In this document: one piece after another, positions 55,994-63,918 of the stretch
How positions within the stretch are numbered: the first letter of the stretch is position 1
Layout: each line of letters starts with the position of its first letter
Assembly (NCBI GenBank): GCA_019187225.1
Contig: JABAQQ010000001.1
Location: 141,395 to 205,394, forward strand
Reading direction: 5' to 3'
DNA length: 64,000 nt
From: Saprospiraceae bacterium
GTDB taxonomy: Bacteria; Bacteroidota; Bacteroidia; Chitinophagales; Saprospiraceae
Position numbers and translations under genes: made by a program
Notes under the pieces: model-generated
Seen by the model: the letters and a program-made list of their open reading frames with translations, nothing else
Told to the model about the DNA's origin: nothing
Databases searched by the model: none

Positions 55994-56764
55994 TCATTCA
56001 AACACCACCTCCACCACATCCTCCACCTTCAATCCCAGCAGGGTCGCCGCTTTGCCCATGTTCACCGCGATTTCGAGAAAACCCGCCATGTTGAACAGGC
56101 ACAACGGCTCGCCCGGCGCCACGTCGCAATAATTACCCGATAATTTTGTGATGGGGTCGTTGCGTTTGAAAAACAGAGAAAAATCCCGTCCGTTTTGCGC
56201 TTTTTCAAACACTTCACGGCGGATATTGACCACCGCGTTTTCAAAATTGTCCACATGGATCACGGTGCCGCGGATCTGCGCGGGTGTGATCACCGGCTGA
56301 ATACTGATGCGTTCGAGCAGCGGCGCGGCGAATTCGCCCAATTCCTCGAAGGGTTTGCCGGAAGCCAGATACGCCGTCGCTTCGGCGAACACCGTTTTCA
56401 CCGTAAAATGCTTCGAAGCGTCGGCGGACAAAGTGCGCAAATTGGCGGGATCAATATTTTGAAAAAGCAACGTCAGCAAGCCGTTGTCGGGTGCAAGAAA
56501 AAAGTGCCCCTCCTGCCGGGTGGCCACGAAGCGGAATCCGGGCTGGTACACGCAATTCACTCCGATCAGGTGGATGGTGCCGGCAGGAAATTCACGCCAT
56601 ATATTTTGCACGACAAAAGCGCCCTGCACAATATCGAATGGCTTGATGTTGTGTGAAATATCTACCAACCGGATTTCAGGTGCGCGACTGAGTAGCGCAC
56701 CTTTGAGCGCGCCGGTGTAAAAGTCTTGTGTTCCGAAGTCTGTGGTAAGCGTAACGAATTGCAT
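55994..56764 (-). CDS. SAM hydroxide adenosyltransferase (DUF62 family)
   Basis: The 256-residue protein belongs to the family of fluorinase/chlorinase relatives that hydrolyse S-adenosylmethionine to adenosine and methionine. It has the N-terminal TLTTDFGTQDFYTGALKG and DISHNIKPFDIVQGAF motifs, the FLAPDNGLLT segment with an active-site Asp, and the C-terminal beta-barrel. Cellular role is unclear. It is divergent from phoH. Confidence 0.9.
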   Translation of the reverse strand: MQFVTLTTDFGTQDFYTGALKGALLSRAPEIRLVDISHNIKPFDIVQGAFVVQNIWREFPAGTIHLIGVNCVYQPGFRFVATRQEGHFFLAPDNGLLTLLFQNIDPANLRTLSADASKHFTVKTVFAEATAYLASGKPFEELGEFAAPLLERISIQPVITPAQIRGTVIHVDNFENAVVNIRREVFEKAQNGRDFSLFFKRNDPITKLSGNYCDVAPGEPLCLFNMAGFLEIAVNMGKAATLLGLKVEDVVEVVFE

Positions 56765-56971
56765 ATCAACCGGCTGTTTTCAGGTGAGCGCTTCCGAAAC
56801 TATACGGCGCGTTTTTTTGTTTGACAATCCGCCTGCACCAACTTATTTTTGTGGGTAAAAGCGTGGTTCATTTTAAAAACGAAGCAAGGAAGTCCGGCGC
56901 GAAAATACCACTGAAAATCAACCCGCTTAGTGCCGTTCGCTTCCCGCTGCTGAAAAATTGAGGACAAAAAT

Positions 56972-58036
56972 TTGAGCGAAATCATTCTCACTGTCGAGGG
57001 CGTTGACCCTGTCGAACTCTTTGGAGAAAACAACGCAAAATTAAATCTTTTGCGCAAAGCCTTCCCCGACGTTACCATTACGGCACGCGGCAACAATCTG
57101 AAACTCACCGGCGAAAAAAAAGATACCCAGGCGGCCAAGTCTAAATTCGAGATGATGGCGCGCTACCTGCGCGAACACCACGAATTGCCCGTACAAACGG
57201 TTGAAGACCTGTTGGGTGGCGAAAACCCCTTCGACGTGCGCATTCCCGTCAACGGCGATGGCGCCAGTGGTAACACCATCCTGTTCGGGCGCGACGGCAA
57301 ACCCATCAAAGCCAAAACGCGCAACCAAAAGCGTATGGTCGAGGTGTGCGAAACGAGCGATATCGTGTTCGCGCTCGGCCCTGCGGGTACAGGCAAAACC
57401 TATACGGCCGTCGCTATCGCGGTGCGGGCCCTGAAAAACAAACTCATCAAAAAAATAGTGCTGACCCGGCCGGCGGTCGAAGCAGGCGAAAACCTCGGCT
57501 TCCTGCCCGGCGACCTGAAAGAAAAAGTGGACCCCTACCTGCGCCCGCTCTACGACGCGCTCGACGACATGTTGCCCATGGACAAGCTCAACTTTTTCAT
57601 GGAAAACCGCGTCATCGAGATCGCGCCGCTGGCATTTATGCGCGGCCGCACACTCGACAACGCCTACATCATCCTCGACGAAGCGCAAAACGCCTCGCCG
57701 CTGCAACTCAAGATGTTCCTCACCCGTCTCGGCCCCTCGGCCAAGTGCATTATCACGGGCGACCTGAGCCAGATTGACCTGCCCGGCCACCAGAAATCGG
57801 GCCTCCGCCAGGCGGTCGAGATGCTCGGCGATGTGGACGGCATTTCGGTCATCAACCTCACGACGGAGGACGTGGTGCGCCACCGTTTGGTCAAGGAGAT
57901 CATCAAGGCTTATGAAAAAGTGGAGGCGGAAGAACGGGCGCGGAAAGAGCGCAAGAAAGCGGAACAAAACGCTGACAAGGAGGAACTTGTGGAGACGAAG
58001 CCGGATTGGCAGCCGCATAAAGCGGAGAATGCCTGA
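56972..58036 (+). CDS. PhoH family protein (predicted RNA-binding ATPase)
   Basis: The 354-residue protein has an N-terminal KH-like segment (about 1-75), then the PhoH P-loop domain with Walker A GPAGTGKT (136-143), EAGENLGFLPGDL, and the Walker B ILDEAQNAS. The C-terminus is a charged helix (EKVEAEERARKERKKAEQ). PhoH proteins are linked to RNA metabolism. The start is TTG; there is no ATG nearby. It is followed after 18 bases by the AAA ATPase gene. Confidence 0.9.
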   Translation: MSEIILTVEGVDPVELFGENNAKLNLLRKAFPDVTITARGNNLKLTGEKKDTQAAKSKFEMMARYLREHHELPVQTVEDLLGGENPFDVRIPVNGDGASGNTILFGRDGKPIKAKTRNQKRMVEVCETSDIVFALGPAGTGKTYTAVAIAVRALKNKLIKKIVLTRPAVEAGENLGFLPGDLKEKVDPYLRPLYDALDDMLPMDKLNFFMENRVIEIAPLAFMRGRTLDNAYIILDEAQNASPLQLKMFLTRLGPSAKCIITGDLSQIDLPGHQKSGLRQAVEMLGDVDGISVINLTTEDVVRHRLVKEIIKAYEKVEAEERARKERKKAEQNADKEELVETKPDWQPHKAENA

Positions 58037-58042
58037 GTTTTT

Positions 58043-58050
58043 TACTTTTG
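58043..58050 (+). promoter_or_regulatory. -7 element 4 bases before the AAA ATPase start
   Basis: TACTTTTG matches TAnnTTTG exactly and ends 4 bases before the ATG at 58055. Transcription from it would begin at or next to the start codon (leaderless mRNA). No TTG is present at standard -33 spacing. Confidence 0.45.
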
Positions 58051-58054
58051 CAAT

Positions 58055-59365
58055 ATGAAAAAGATAACTATCCGCAATTTTGGGCCAATACAAAACATCG
58101 AAGACTTGGAAATCAAGGACTTCATGGTGTTTATCGGGCCTCAGGCAAGTGGAAAAAGCACAGTGGCGAAGGCGGTGTATTTTTTTAAAAGTATTCGGGA
58201 AGACGTAATCAAGTTTTTATTGGGTTTCTTGGAAAAGAAGGCGAAACTTACATTAATTCCGCCAATTAATACTCTTTCCATGAACCTTGGAGGAAAATTT
58301 ATTGATTTATTCGGCGGCGAAATGTTAACAAATGATGCCAATCTGAATTTTGAGTATAAAACTGCATATTCGATATCTGTAAATAAAAACATCACGTCAA
58401 AGAACCCTGTCATATTTGGAAGCGAGATTCACAATGGCATTCAAGAACTTGTTGGCAAGTGCCGACAATTTATAGGCAAACAAGAGAAAATCTCTAATGG
58501 ATTCCCTACTCAAACAGAAAAATTAATTAAAGAAGCGGAGTTAGAAGCATTTAAAGAAGAACTGGTAAATGACGTAAACCAACTCTTTGGCGAAGTAGAA
58601 GAACCGCTTTTTATCCCGGCAGGCCGCGCTGTGTTGACAAACCTTATGAATCAACTGCCTTTTTTTGAAGAAGGGAGTAAGATTGATTTGCTCACAAGAG
58701 AGTTTGCCAAACAAGTGCTTTCTGTCAGACCGTATTTTGACAAAAAAAATGGAGTACTAACCTATGAAAATGCTGCAAAATTGAAAAGGGAGGTAAACTC
58801 AGAGTTTGTGAATGCTGCAAAGGAAAAAGCCCAAAACATCCTGCGAGGAGAATATCGGCAGGAGAACGATCAGGAGCGGATTTATTTCTCATCCGACAAA
58901 TATGTTAACCTTGGCCAAGCATCGTCCGGTCAGCAGGAGTCGCTCTGGATTTTGATGTTGCTGTTTATTCGTATTCTTGATAAGAGCAAAATTTTTGTAG
59001 TTATCGAAGAACCGGAAGCACATCTTTTCCCGGAAGCCCAAAAAGAAATGGTTGAATTAATTGCTCTGTGTTGTAATGCGCAGTCTGAAAACAAAGCATT
59101 AATTACCACTCACAGCCCGTACATCCTTACGTCGCTCAACAATTTATTATATGCCTATGAAGTAGGAAAAAATGACCCGAAAGGCACTAAAAAAGTAGTG
59201 GAAACACTTTTTTGGCTTGATCCTGCACGAGTTGCAGCCTATTATGTTGAAAAAGGGTATTTGGAGCCAATTATGAACGATGGGCTTATTCAGGCCGAAC
59301 GGATTGACGAGATTTCAAACAAAATCAACATGCAATTTGACCAACTCTTCGAGTTTGAAAAATGA
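58055..59365 (+). CDS. ABC-type AAA ATPase (OLD-like, without TOPRIM domain)
   Basis: The 436-residue protein has Walker A GPQASGKST (28-36) near the N-terminus (typical of OLD/RecF-type: MKKITIRNFGPIQNIEDLEI), a long insert (about 60-280), an ABC-type signature QASSGQQESLW (about 287-297), Walker B VVIEEPEAHLFP (about 312-323) and the switch His in ITTHSPYILTSL. After that only 75 residues follow, with no TOPRIM (no DXD pair), so the nuclease partner is likely separate. It overlaps the next gene by four bases. The DNA is visibly AT-richer than its neighbours. Confidence 0.88.
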   Translation: MKKITIRNFGPIQNIEDLEIKDFMVFIGPQASGKSTVAKAVYFFKSIREDVIKFLLGFLEKKAKLTLIPPINTLSMNLGGKFIDLFGGEMLTNDANLNFEYKTAYSISVNKNITSKNPVIFGSEIHNGIQELVGKCRQFIGKQEKISNGFPTQTEKLIKEAELEAFKEELVNDVNQLFGEVEEPLFIPAGRAVLTNLMNQLPFFEEGSKIDLLTREFAKQVLSVRPYFDKKNGVLTYENAAKLKREVNSEFVNAAKEKAQNILRGEYRQENDQERIYFSSDKYVNLGQASSGQQESLWILMLLFIRILDKSKIFVVIEEPEAHLFPEAQKEMVELIALCCNAQSENKALITTHSPYILTSLNNLLYAYEVGKNDPKGTKKVVETLFWLDPARVAAYYVEKGYLEPIMNDGLIQAERIDEISNKINMQFDQLFEFEK

Positions 59366-59823
59366 ACGACTGCAACCCCTACGGAAATGAATGCGTTAAA
59401 TTTGCAGACAATCGCCCTCTCATTGCGCTGCGTGACAAAAGGAGCAAGAGCGGGAGCGAGTACCGGGCAAAAAATGAAAGCAGCAAAAGCATCATATGCC
59501 TGACTGTTGACGGGTGCCTGATTGAAAGTGCCACAGAGAAAAAGTGCGATTTTTTGCTGCTCAACTGCGATGGGAAAATTGCGCATTACATCGAACTAAA
59601 AGGCGGCAACATGGCTCAGGCAATCAAACAGTTGACAAATTCAGTGCTGCTCACTTTCCAATCTTTGAAAGAAAAACAATTTGAAGCCGCTTATGCAAAA
59701 CTCTCGCTCAGCAAAACGCCCAAAGTTGTCCCCGCCAGGGAATGGCTTGATTTGAGGCGGTTTATGCAAAAACACAAGGGCGATGCTTACCGTCAAAACA
59801 CTCCGTTCGAAGATGTTATATGA
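59362..59823 (+). CDS. Small protein with PD-(D/E)XK-like motif, partner of the AAA ATPase
   Basis: The 153-residue protein is coupled to the ATPase by an ATGA overlap. The order KKCDFLLLNCDGKIAHYIELKGG (written here in two parts: CDFLLL, Asp63; YIELKG, Glu78 and Lys80), then AQAIKQL, fits the D...ExK...Q pattern of PD-(D/E)XK nucleases. No other catalytic pattern is visible. It is a predicted effector, not proved. The stop overlaps the ATG of the DUF488 gene (ATGA), so the three genes are translationally coupled. Confidence 0.75.
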   Translation: MNDCNPYGNECVKFADNRPLIALRDKRSKSGSEYRAKNESSKSIICLTVDGCLIESATEKKCDFLLLNCDGKIAHYIELKGGNMAQAIKQLTNSVLLTFQSLKEKQFEAAYAKLSLSKTPKVVPAREWLDLRRFMQKHKGDAYRQNTPFEDVI

Positions 59824-60434
59824 ACAGACCTATCATCTACACCATCGGCCACTCCAACCACGAGCCGGAAGCATTCGTCGAACTGCTCCGGCATTTCGGG
59901 ATCAATTGCCTCGTCGATGTCCGCAGCATACCTGCCAGCGGGCGTTTTCCGCAGTTCAATAAGGCGACCTTGTCCGAATTTCTGAAAAGCAAAAACATCC
60001 AATACCTGCATTTCGGCAAAGAATTCGGCGCGCGGCATACCGATCCTGCATTGCTGGACGACGACGGAAAAGTTGATTTTGAAAAAGTGCGCCAAACCCA
60101 GGACTTCAAAAATGGCGTGGAGCGCCTGCGGGCCGGACTGGAGAAAGGCTACGTTGTCGCGCTGATGTGTTCCGAAGCCGAACCGTTCGACTGCCACCGT
60201 TTTTCCATGATTTCCGGTTTTTTGGAAAAAAGCGGCTTCGAAGTGCGGCACATCTTGCGGGATAAAACCCTGAAAACCAATATTCAATTGGAAAATCAAC
60301 TCCTGAAAAAATACAACCACGCATTGCCCTTGACCCCCTCCCTCGACGAACAGGTTGCCGAAGCATACCGGCTCAGAAATAAAGATATTGCCTTTTCACC
60401 TTACGCCGTCGAGACGACGGAAGAGGCCATATAA
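59820..60434 (+). CDS. DUF488 family protein, copy 1
   Basis: The 204-residue protein has the family N-terminus IYTIGHSNHEPEAFVELL, VDVRSIPASGRFPQFN, and the paired-Cys site LMCSEAEPFDCHRFS (C..E..CHR). DUF488 proteins are predicted to act on nucleic acid or nucleotides and are widespread in conflict systems; their biochemical activity is not settled. The ATG overlaps the stop of the nuclease-like gene, and a second DUF488 gene follows after 30 bases. Confidence 0.88.
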   Translation: MNRPIIYTIGHSNHEPEAFVELLRHFGINCLVDVRSIPASGRFPQFNKATLSEFLKSKNIQYLHFGKEFGARHTDPALLDDDGKVDFEKVRQTQDFKNGVERLRAGLEKGYVVALMCSEAEPFDCHRFSMISGFLEKSGFEVRHILRDKTLKTNIQLENQLLKKYNHALPLTPSLDEQVAEAYRLRNKDIAFSPYAVETTEEAI

Positions 60435-60464
60435 ATATTCACGCCCTAAAGAAGCCACCATCAG

Positions 60465-60905
60465 ATGATACAACTCTACACCATCGGCTTCACCAACAAA
60501 TCCGCACGGCAATTCTTCGACCTGTTGCGCGAAGGCGGCGTCACGAAAATCGTGGATACCCGCATCAGCAACGCCTCCCAACTTGCGGGTTTTGCCAAAG
60601 GCCAGGATCTGGCATTTTTTGCCGAAGCTGTAGGAGGTATGGGCTACGAGCACAACCTCGATTTCGCGCCCACCAAAGATATGCTTGACCAATACCGCGG
60701 GAAAAAGATATCCTGGGACGCTTACTCACTCGAATACCTTAACCTGCTCGACCGCCGGAAAATCGCGCAGAAAACAGACATTAAAAGCCTGCACCGGAAT
60801 TGTCTGTTGTGCAGCGAACACGGACCCGAGCATTGCCACCGGCGTTTGCTGGCTGAATATTTTCAGGCGGTCCGAAAAGATGTGGAAATTATCCATCTCA
60901 TATAA
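60465..60905 (+). CDS. DUF488 family protein, copy 2
   Basis: The 146-residue protein is a shorter DUF488: QLYTIGFTNKSARQFFDLL, KIVDTRISNASQLAGF, and LLCSEHGPEHCHRRLLAEYF with the same C..E..CHR site. It is too divergent from copy 1 to be a recent duplication. Two different DUF488 proteins plus a dual-OB protein in tandem suggest a multi-component complex. Confidence 0.87.
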   Translation: MIQLYTIGFTNKSARQFFDLLREGGVTKIVDTRISNASQLAGFAKGQDLAFFAEAVGGMGYEHNLDFAPTKDMLDQYRGKKISWDAYSLEYLNLLDRRKIAQKTDIKSLHRNCLLCSEHGPEHCHRRLLAEYFQAVRKDVEIIHLI

Positions 60906-60964
60906 TCAAGGCCAACAACCAGTCTTTTTAATCCCTCTTGCTTCATTTTTAAACATCAAGACAC

Positions 60965-61621
60965 ATGAAAACAAGCTTCATCTGCCTTGCCAATTCCTAC
61001 AAGGAAGGCGGGCGCTGCGTCGCAGGCATCGAATGCCACAATGGAACGCCTCTTTGGAATGAAAACGACAAACCCCGGTGGATCCGCCCTGTCAGTTCTG
61101 ACACCCCGCACGGCGAAATTGATTCCCGCCTATCCTACAAGTTGAAACTGCTCGACATCGTGGAGATGGATGTGTCCGAACCGGTGCCGGAAGGACATCA
61201 GGTGGAAAACGTACTGTTTCATCCCGGTTCTTTAAAGGTCAGGGATGTTTTCCCGCTAAAAAATCTCGACGCCTTGTGCGATCAGTATCAGCTTTTTTTG
61301 TTCGGCAACAGTTCAAACGCCGTTTCCATGGAAGAAGCGGAGCGGCTTTCCGAATCTCTAACTTTGATCCAAGTCGCTGATTTTCAATTCACCATAAAAC
61401 CTAATCCCGTTAACCCTTCCAAACCGCATATTCGTCTACATTTCGAATTCAACAGACACCATTACAATTTACCTGTGACCGACCCGGTGGTATTGCGCGA
61501 ATTCCAATTTGATAAGAATTTTCTGAAAAACGCGCCGGAACTTTACCTCTGTCTTTCCCTGGGCATCCTGCATGAAGGCTTGCATTACAAACTTGTTGCC
61601 GGCATCATCCCGGGCAAATGA
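60965..61621 (+). CDS. Dual OB-fold-like protein (DuOB type)
   Basis: The 218-residue protein starts KTSFICLANSYKEGGRCVAG, then GTPLWNENDKPRWIRPVS and YKLKLLDIVEMDVSEPVP, and looks like the dual-OB domain found next to DUF488 genes in several bacterial conflict loci. The second half (about 130-218) is also beta-rich (FTIKPNPVNPSKPHIRLHFEF). No signal peptide. It would be a nucleic-acid- or nucleotide-sensing component. Family recognition is from memory and moderate. Confidence 0.7.
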   Translation: MKTSFICLANSYKEGGRCVAGIECHNGTPLWNENDKPRWIRPVSSDTPHGEIDSRLSYKLKLLDIVEMDVSEPVPEGHQVENVLFHPGSLKVRDVFPLKNLDALCDQYQLFLFGNSSNAVSMEEAERLSESLTLIQVADFQFTIKPNPVNPSKPHIRLHFEFNRHHYNLPVTDPVVLREFQFDKNFLKNAPELYLCLSLGILHEGLHYKLVAGIIPGK

Positions 61622-61647
61622 CGCAATGACTTTAATGACGATTTAAA

Positions 61648-62043
61648 ATGACTTCCACCGTTACCTACCTCGGCGAACTCCGCACCGAATGCACCCATCT
61701 CCGCTCCGGCCAAAAGTTCGTTACCGACGCGCCGCCCGACAACCAGGGCAAAGGCGAAGCGTTCTCACCGACCGACCTTTGCGCTACCTCGCTCGCCACC
61801 TGTATCCTTACCACGATGGGCATACGCGCCCGCGACCTCGACATCACCGGCGCATATGCCGAAGTGAACAAGATCATGGCTTCCGACCCGCGCCGCATCA
61901 GCCGCATCGAGGTGAAGATCACGATGCCGAAAAACAACTTTTCCGACAAGGATAAAAAGATTTTGGAAGGCATCGCGCGCACTTGCCCGGTGGCGTTGAG
62001 CCTTTCGGAAAATATCGAGCAAGTGCTTGATTTTGAGTGGTAA
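61648..62043 (+). CDS. OsmC family protein
   Basis: The 131-residue protein has the OsmC fold features FSPTDLCATSLATCILTTMGI (Cys45, Cys52) and the second redox Cys in ARTCPVALSLS (Cys113). OsmC proteins reduce organic peroxides with a cysteine pair. It starts 26 bases after the dual-OB gene and may be cotranscribed, but its function gives no obvious tie to the upstream group. Confidence 0.87.
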   Translation: MTSTVTYLGELRTECTHLRSGQKFVTDAPPDNQGKGEAFSPTDLCATSLATCILTTMGIRARDLDITGAYAEVNKIMASDPRRISRIEVKITMPKNNFSDKDKKILEGIARTCPVALSLSENIEQVLDFEW

Positions 62044-62044
62044 C

Positions 62045-62109
62045 GTATGCCGGAAGTCTGTTCCGGCAAGATGTTGAATTTCCATCACCGGAACGGACTT
62101 CCGGCGTAC
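62045..62109. terminator. Two-way terminator hairpin between OsmC and flippase genes
   Basis: A 22-bp stem (GTATGCCGGAAGTCTGTTCCGG with its complement, two G-U wobbles) with a 21-base loop lies between the convergent genes and just before the flippase stop. Confidence 0.75.
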
Positions 62110-62112
62110 GGG

Positions 62113-63612
62113 TTATTTGCGAAAAATTGTCGTCGCTTGCCGCCAGTCCGCCATTTTAAAAATAACTGCCCCGACTGCTCCCGCCGCCAAGCCGATTCCG
62201 CATTTCGACACCCAATTCAAGTCGGTTTTTTCAAAAACAAACCCATTCACGGCGAGCAAGAAAACGGCGAAACCTGCCACGCGCAGCCACCAATTCCGGC
62301 TCGGCCAAAAATCAAACGTTTTGGCGCACAGCCACATCATGCCGGCAGACACGAACGACTGGGTCAACACGGCCGCTACCGCCGTTCCGAGGGCTTGGTA
62401 ACAAGGAATCAGAAAGAGGTTTAAGCCGAGATTCAGTAAAATGCCGAAGAGAAAAACGCGGCTCATTTCCTTCAATTTTTCATGCGCCGTCAGCAGCGTT
62501 CCGAAAATGTAAGTCAGGCTCACCGGCACGAAAGCCCAAATCAAAACGCCCAAAGTGTCCCAACGGTAAGCGTTTGCCCGGCTCGGCATCATGAGGTGCG
62601 ACAAATCTTCACGGGCAAAGCAAATGACCGTCACCAAGGTCAAGCTTCCTGCCCACAACAGGTTGAAACTCAGCGACGCCAGCGAGCGAATGCCGCCAAT
62701 GCCGGTACCTTTCAACAAACGCGCAAACATGGGGAGCAGCAACGACGCGAACATAAAACCGAACATATTGCAGGCATCGAGCAGGCGATAAGCGCCGGCA
62801 AAAACCTCGGCGTGGACTTTGCCGTCGGGCAGGAGGCGTTCGAGCAGCACGCCGTCGAGGCGGGTGTAGGCGAACATGAGCAGGATGACGAGCGCGTAGG
62901 GAAAACTTTTGCGCAGCAAAAACAGCACGACAGGACGACCTGCCCGCCAGTTTTTCGCCCAGGAAGGCCGCACCGGAAAATCGGCTTTTTGCCTGAGTAT
63001 CCAAAAAACGATGAGCGCTGTGAGTGCCAAAGCCAGTGTTTGCGCCAGCGCGAAAGTTTCGATGTTGAGCGGTATGCCCGGCAAATTTCCCCACAACAGG
63101 ATACCGCAAGTGACGAGCATCAGCAATTTGTCCAACGAAGAAAGAACGCTGTCGAGGCGGTAATAACCCAGGCCGGAGACGTTGGAGCGCAGGTACAAAG
63201 TCAGTTGCACCAGCACGGCATTGACGAGCAAAATGAGGAGCAAAGGCAGTTCGTGCGAGCTGTAACCGAAGATTCCCCAGGCGACAAACAGCGTGAGAAC
63301 GATGTAAAAAAAGCTCAGCAAAAACTTGATTGCCAGCAAATTGGGAAAATATTTGGGCAGCAGTTGCGGGTGCTGGCTGAGGTAACGGCTGTTGAAATTC
63401 TGGATCCCGAAATCGTTCAGGATTTGAAAAATGTAGGTGAGGTTGAGCAAAGCGAAATACAATCCGTAGTCCTCGCCGACGCGATTTTGTACCGTCAGGT
63501 CAATGCCAAAAATGAAAAAAGGCTTTATCAGCAGGTTGATAAAGACGAGCAGGAGGACATTGAGGATGAATTCGCGATTCACACGGCGAAGGTAGGCGAT
63601 GGCGTCGGACAA
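62113..63612 (-). CDS. Polysaccharide flippase (Wzx/MATE-like, oligosaccharide flippase family)
   Basis: The 499-residue membrane protein has about twelve to fourteen helices (e.g. FILNVLLLVFINLLIKPFFIFG, LRVAGFAVFLLAVNGFVF). The pattern matches membrane proteins that flip lipid-linked glycans for O-antigen, capsule or exopolysaccharide. No glycosyltransferase gene lies adjacent in the window. It lies 9 bases downstream of the XRE regulator on the same strand. Confidence 0.87.
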   Translation of the reverse strand: MSDAIAYLRRVNREFILNVLLLVFINLLIKPFFIFGIDLTVQNRVGEDYGLYFALLNLTYIFQILNDFGIQNFNSRYLSQHPQLLPKYFPNLLAIKFLLSFFYIVLTLFVAWGIFGYSSHELPLLLILLVNAVLVQLTLYLRSNVSGLGYYRLDSVLSSLDKLLMLVTCGILLWGNLPGIPLNIETFALAQTLALALTALIVFWILRQKADFPVRPSWAKNWRAGRPVVLFLLRKSFPYALVILLMFAYTRLDGVLLERLLPDGKVHAEVFAGAYRLLDACNMFGFMFASLLLPMFARLLKGTGIGGIRSLASLSFNLLWAGSLTLVTVICFAREDLSHLMMPSRANAYRWDTLGVLIWAFVPVSLTYIFGTLLTAHEKLKEMSRVFLFGILLNLGLNLFLIPCYQALGTAVAAVLTQSFVSAGMMWLCAKTFDFWPSRNWWLRVAGFAVFLLAVNGFVFEKTDLNWVSKCGIGLAAGAVGAVIFKMADWRQATTIFRK

Positions 63613-63621
63613 GGCAGGTGA

Positions 63622-63918
63622 TTATTCTTCTGGTGGCAACTCAAAATCGAACAATTCTTTGGGGAGCACCTCCAAGGCCTTGGCGATTTTGAAAATCTGG
63701 GTTACACTAGTGTTAATAATACCTCGCTCGATGCGACCTATTTGGCTCATTTCCAATGTCGCTTTCCATGCCAATTGTCGCTGGGAGAGTTTGCGAGACT
63801 TGCGCAACACCCGCAAATGAGCGCCGAACGTTCTCAAAATTTCTGTCTGATGGATATTTCTAATATAGAAAACTTGTAAAAACTTAACCAGCCTGAAAAA
63901 CGATAGGTTTTCTATCAA
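63622..63918 (-). CDS. XRE-family helix-turn-helix regulator
   Basis: Up to 98 residues with one HTH (about 35-88: LRVLRKSRKLSQRQLA, SQIGRIERGIINTSVTQIFKIAKAL). The start is uncertain: the only candidates are TTG codons, at 63918 (98 residues) or 63837 (71 residues, beginning just before FGAHLR). Two palindromes at 63857-63871 and 63902-63916 look like operators and favour the shorter form. It is the last gene in the window and runs into the flippase gene. Confidence 0.83.
   Translation of the reverse strand: MIENLSFFRLVKFLQVFYIRNIHQTEILRTFGAHLRVLRKSRKLSQRQLAWKATLEMSQIGRIERGIINTSVTQIFKIAKALEVLPKELFDFELPPEE
63857..63916. promoter_or_regulatory. Two palindromes, possible operators of the XRE gene
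   Basis: TTTCTA-ATA-TAGAAA (63857-63871) and GATAG-GTTTT-CTATC (63902-63916), in an AT-rich stretch directly upstream of the shorter XRE reading frame. Both share the word TTTCTA/TTTTCTATC, as expected for autoregulator sites. Confidence 0.45.

Noticed and set aside
58055-59365. Identification of the ATPase as a full OLD nuclease or the GajA protein of Gabija
   Set aside because: Only about 75 residues follow the switch histidine and no TOPRIM acidic pair is visible; no UvrD-like helicase gene is adjacent.
59362-59823. Assignment of the 153-residue protein as PtuB (HNH) of Septu
   Set aside because: No HNH histidine/asparagine pattern; the ExK motif points to another nuclease class.
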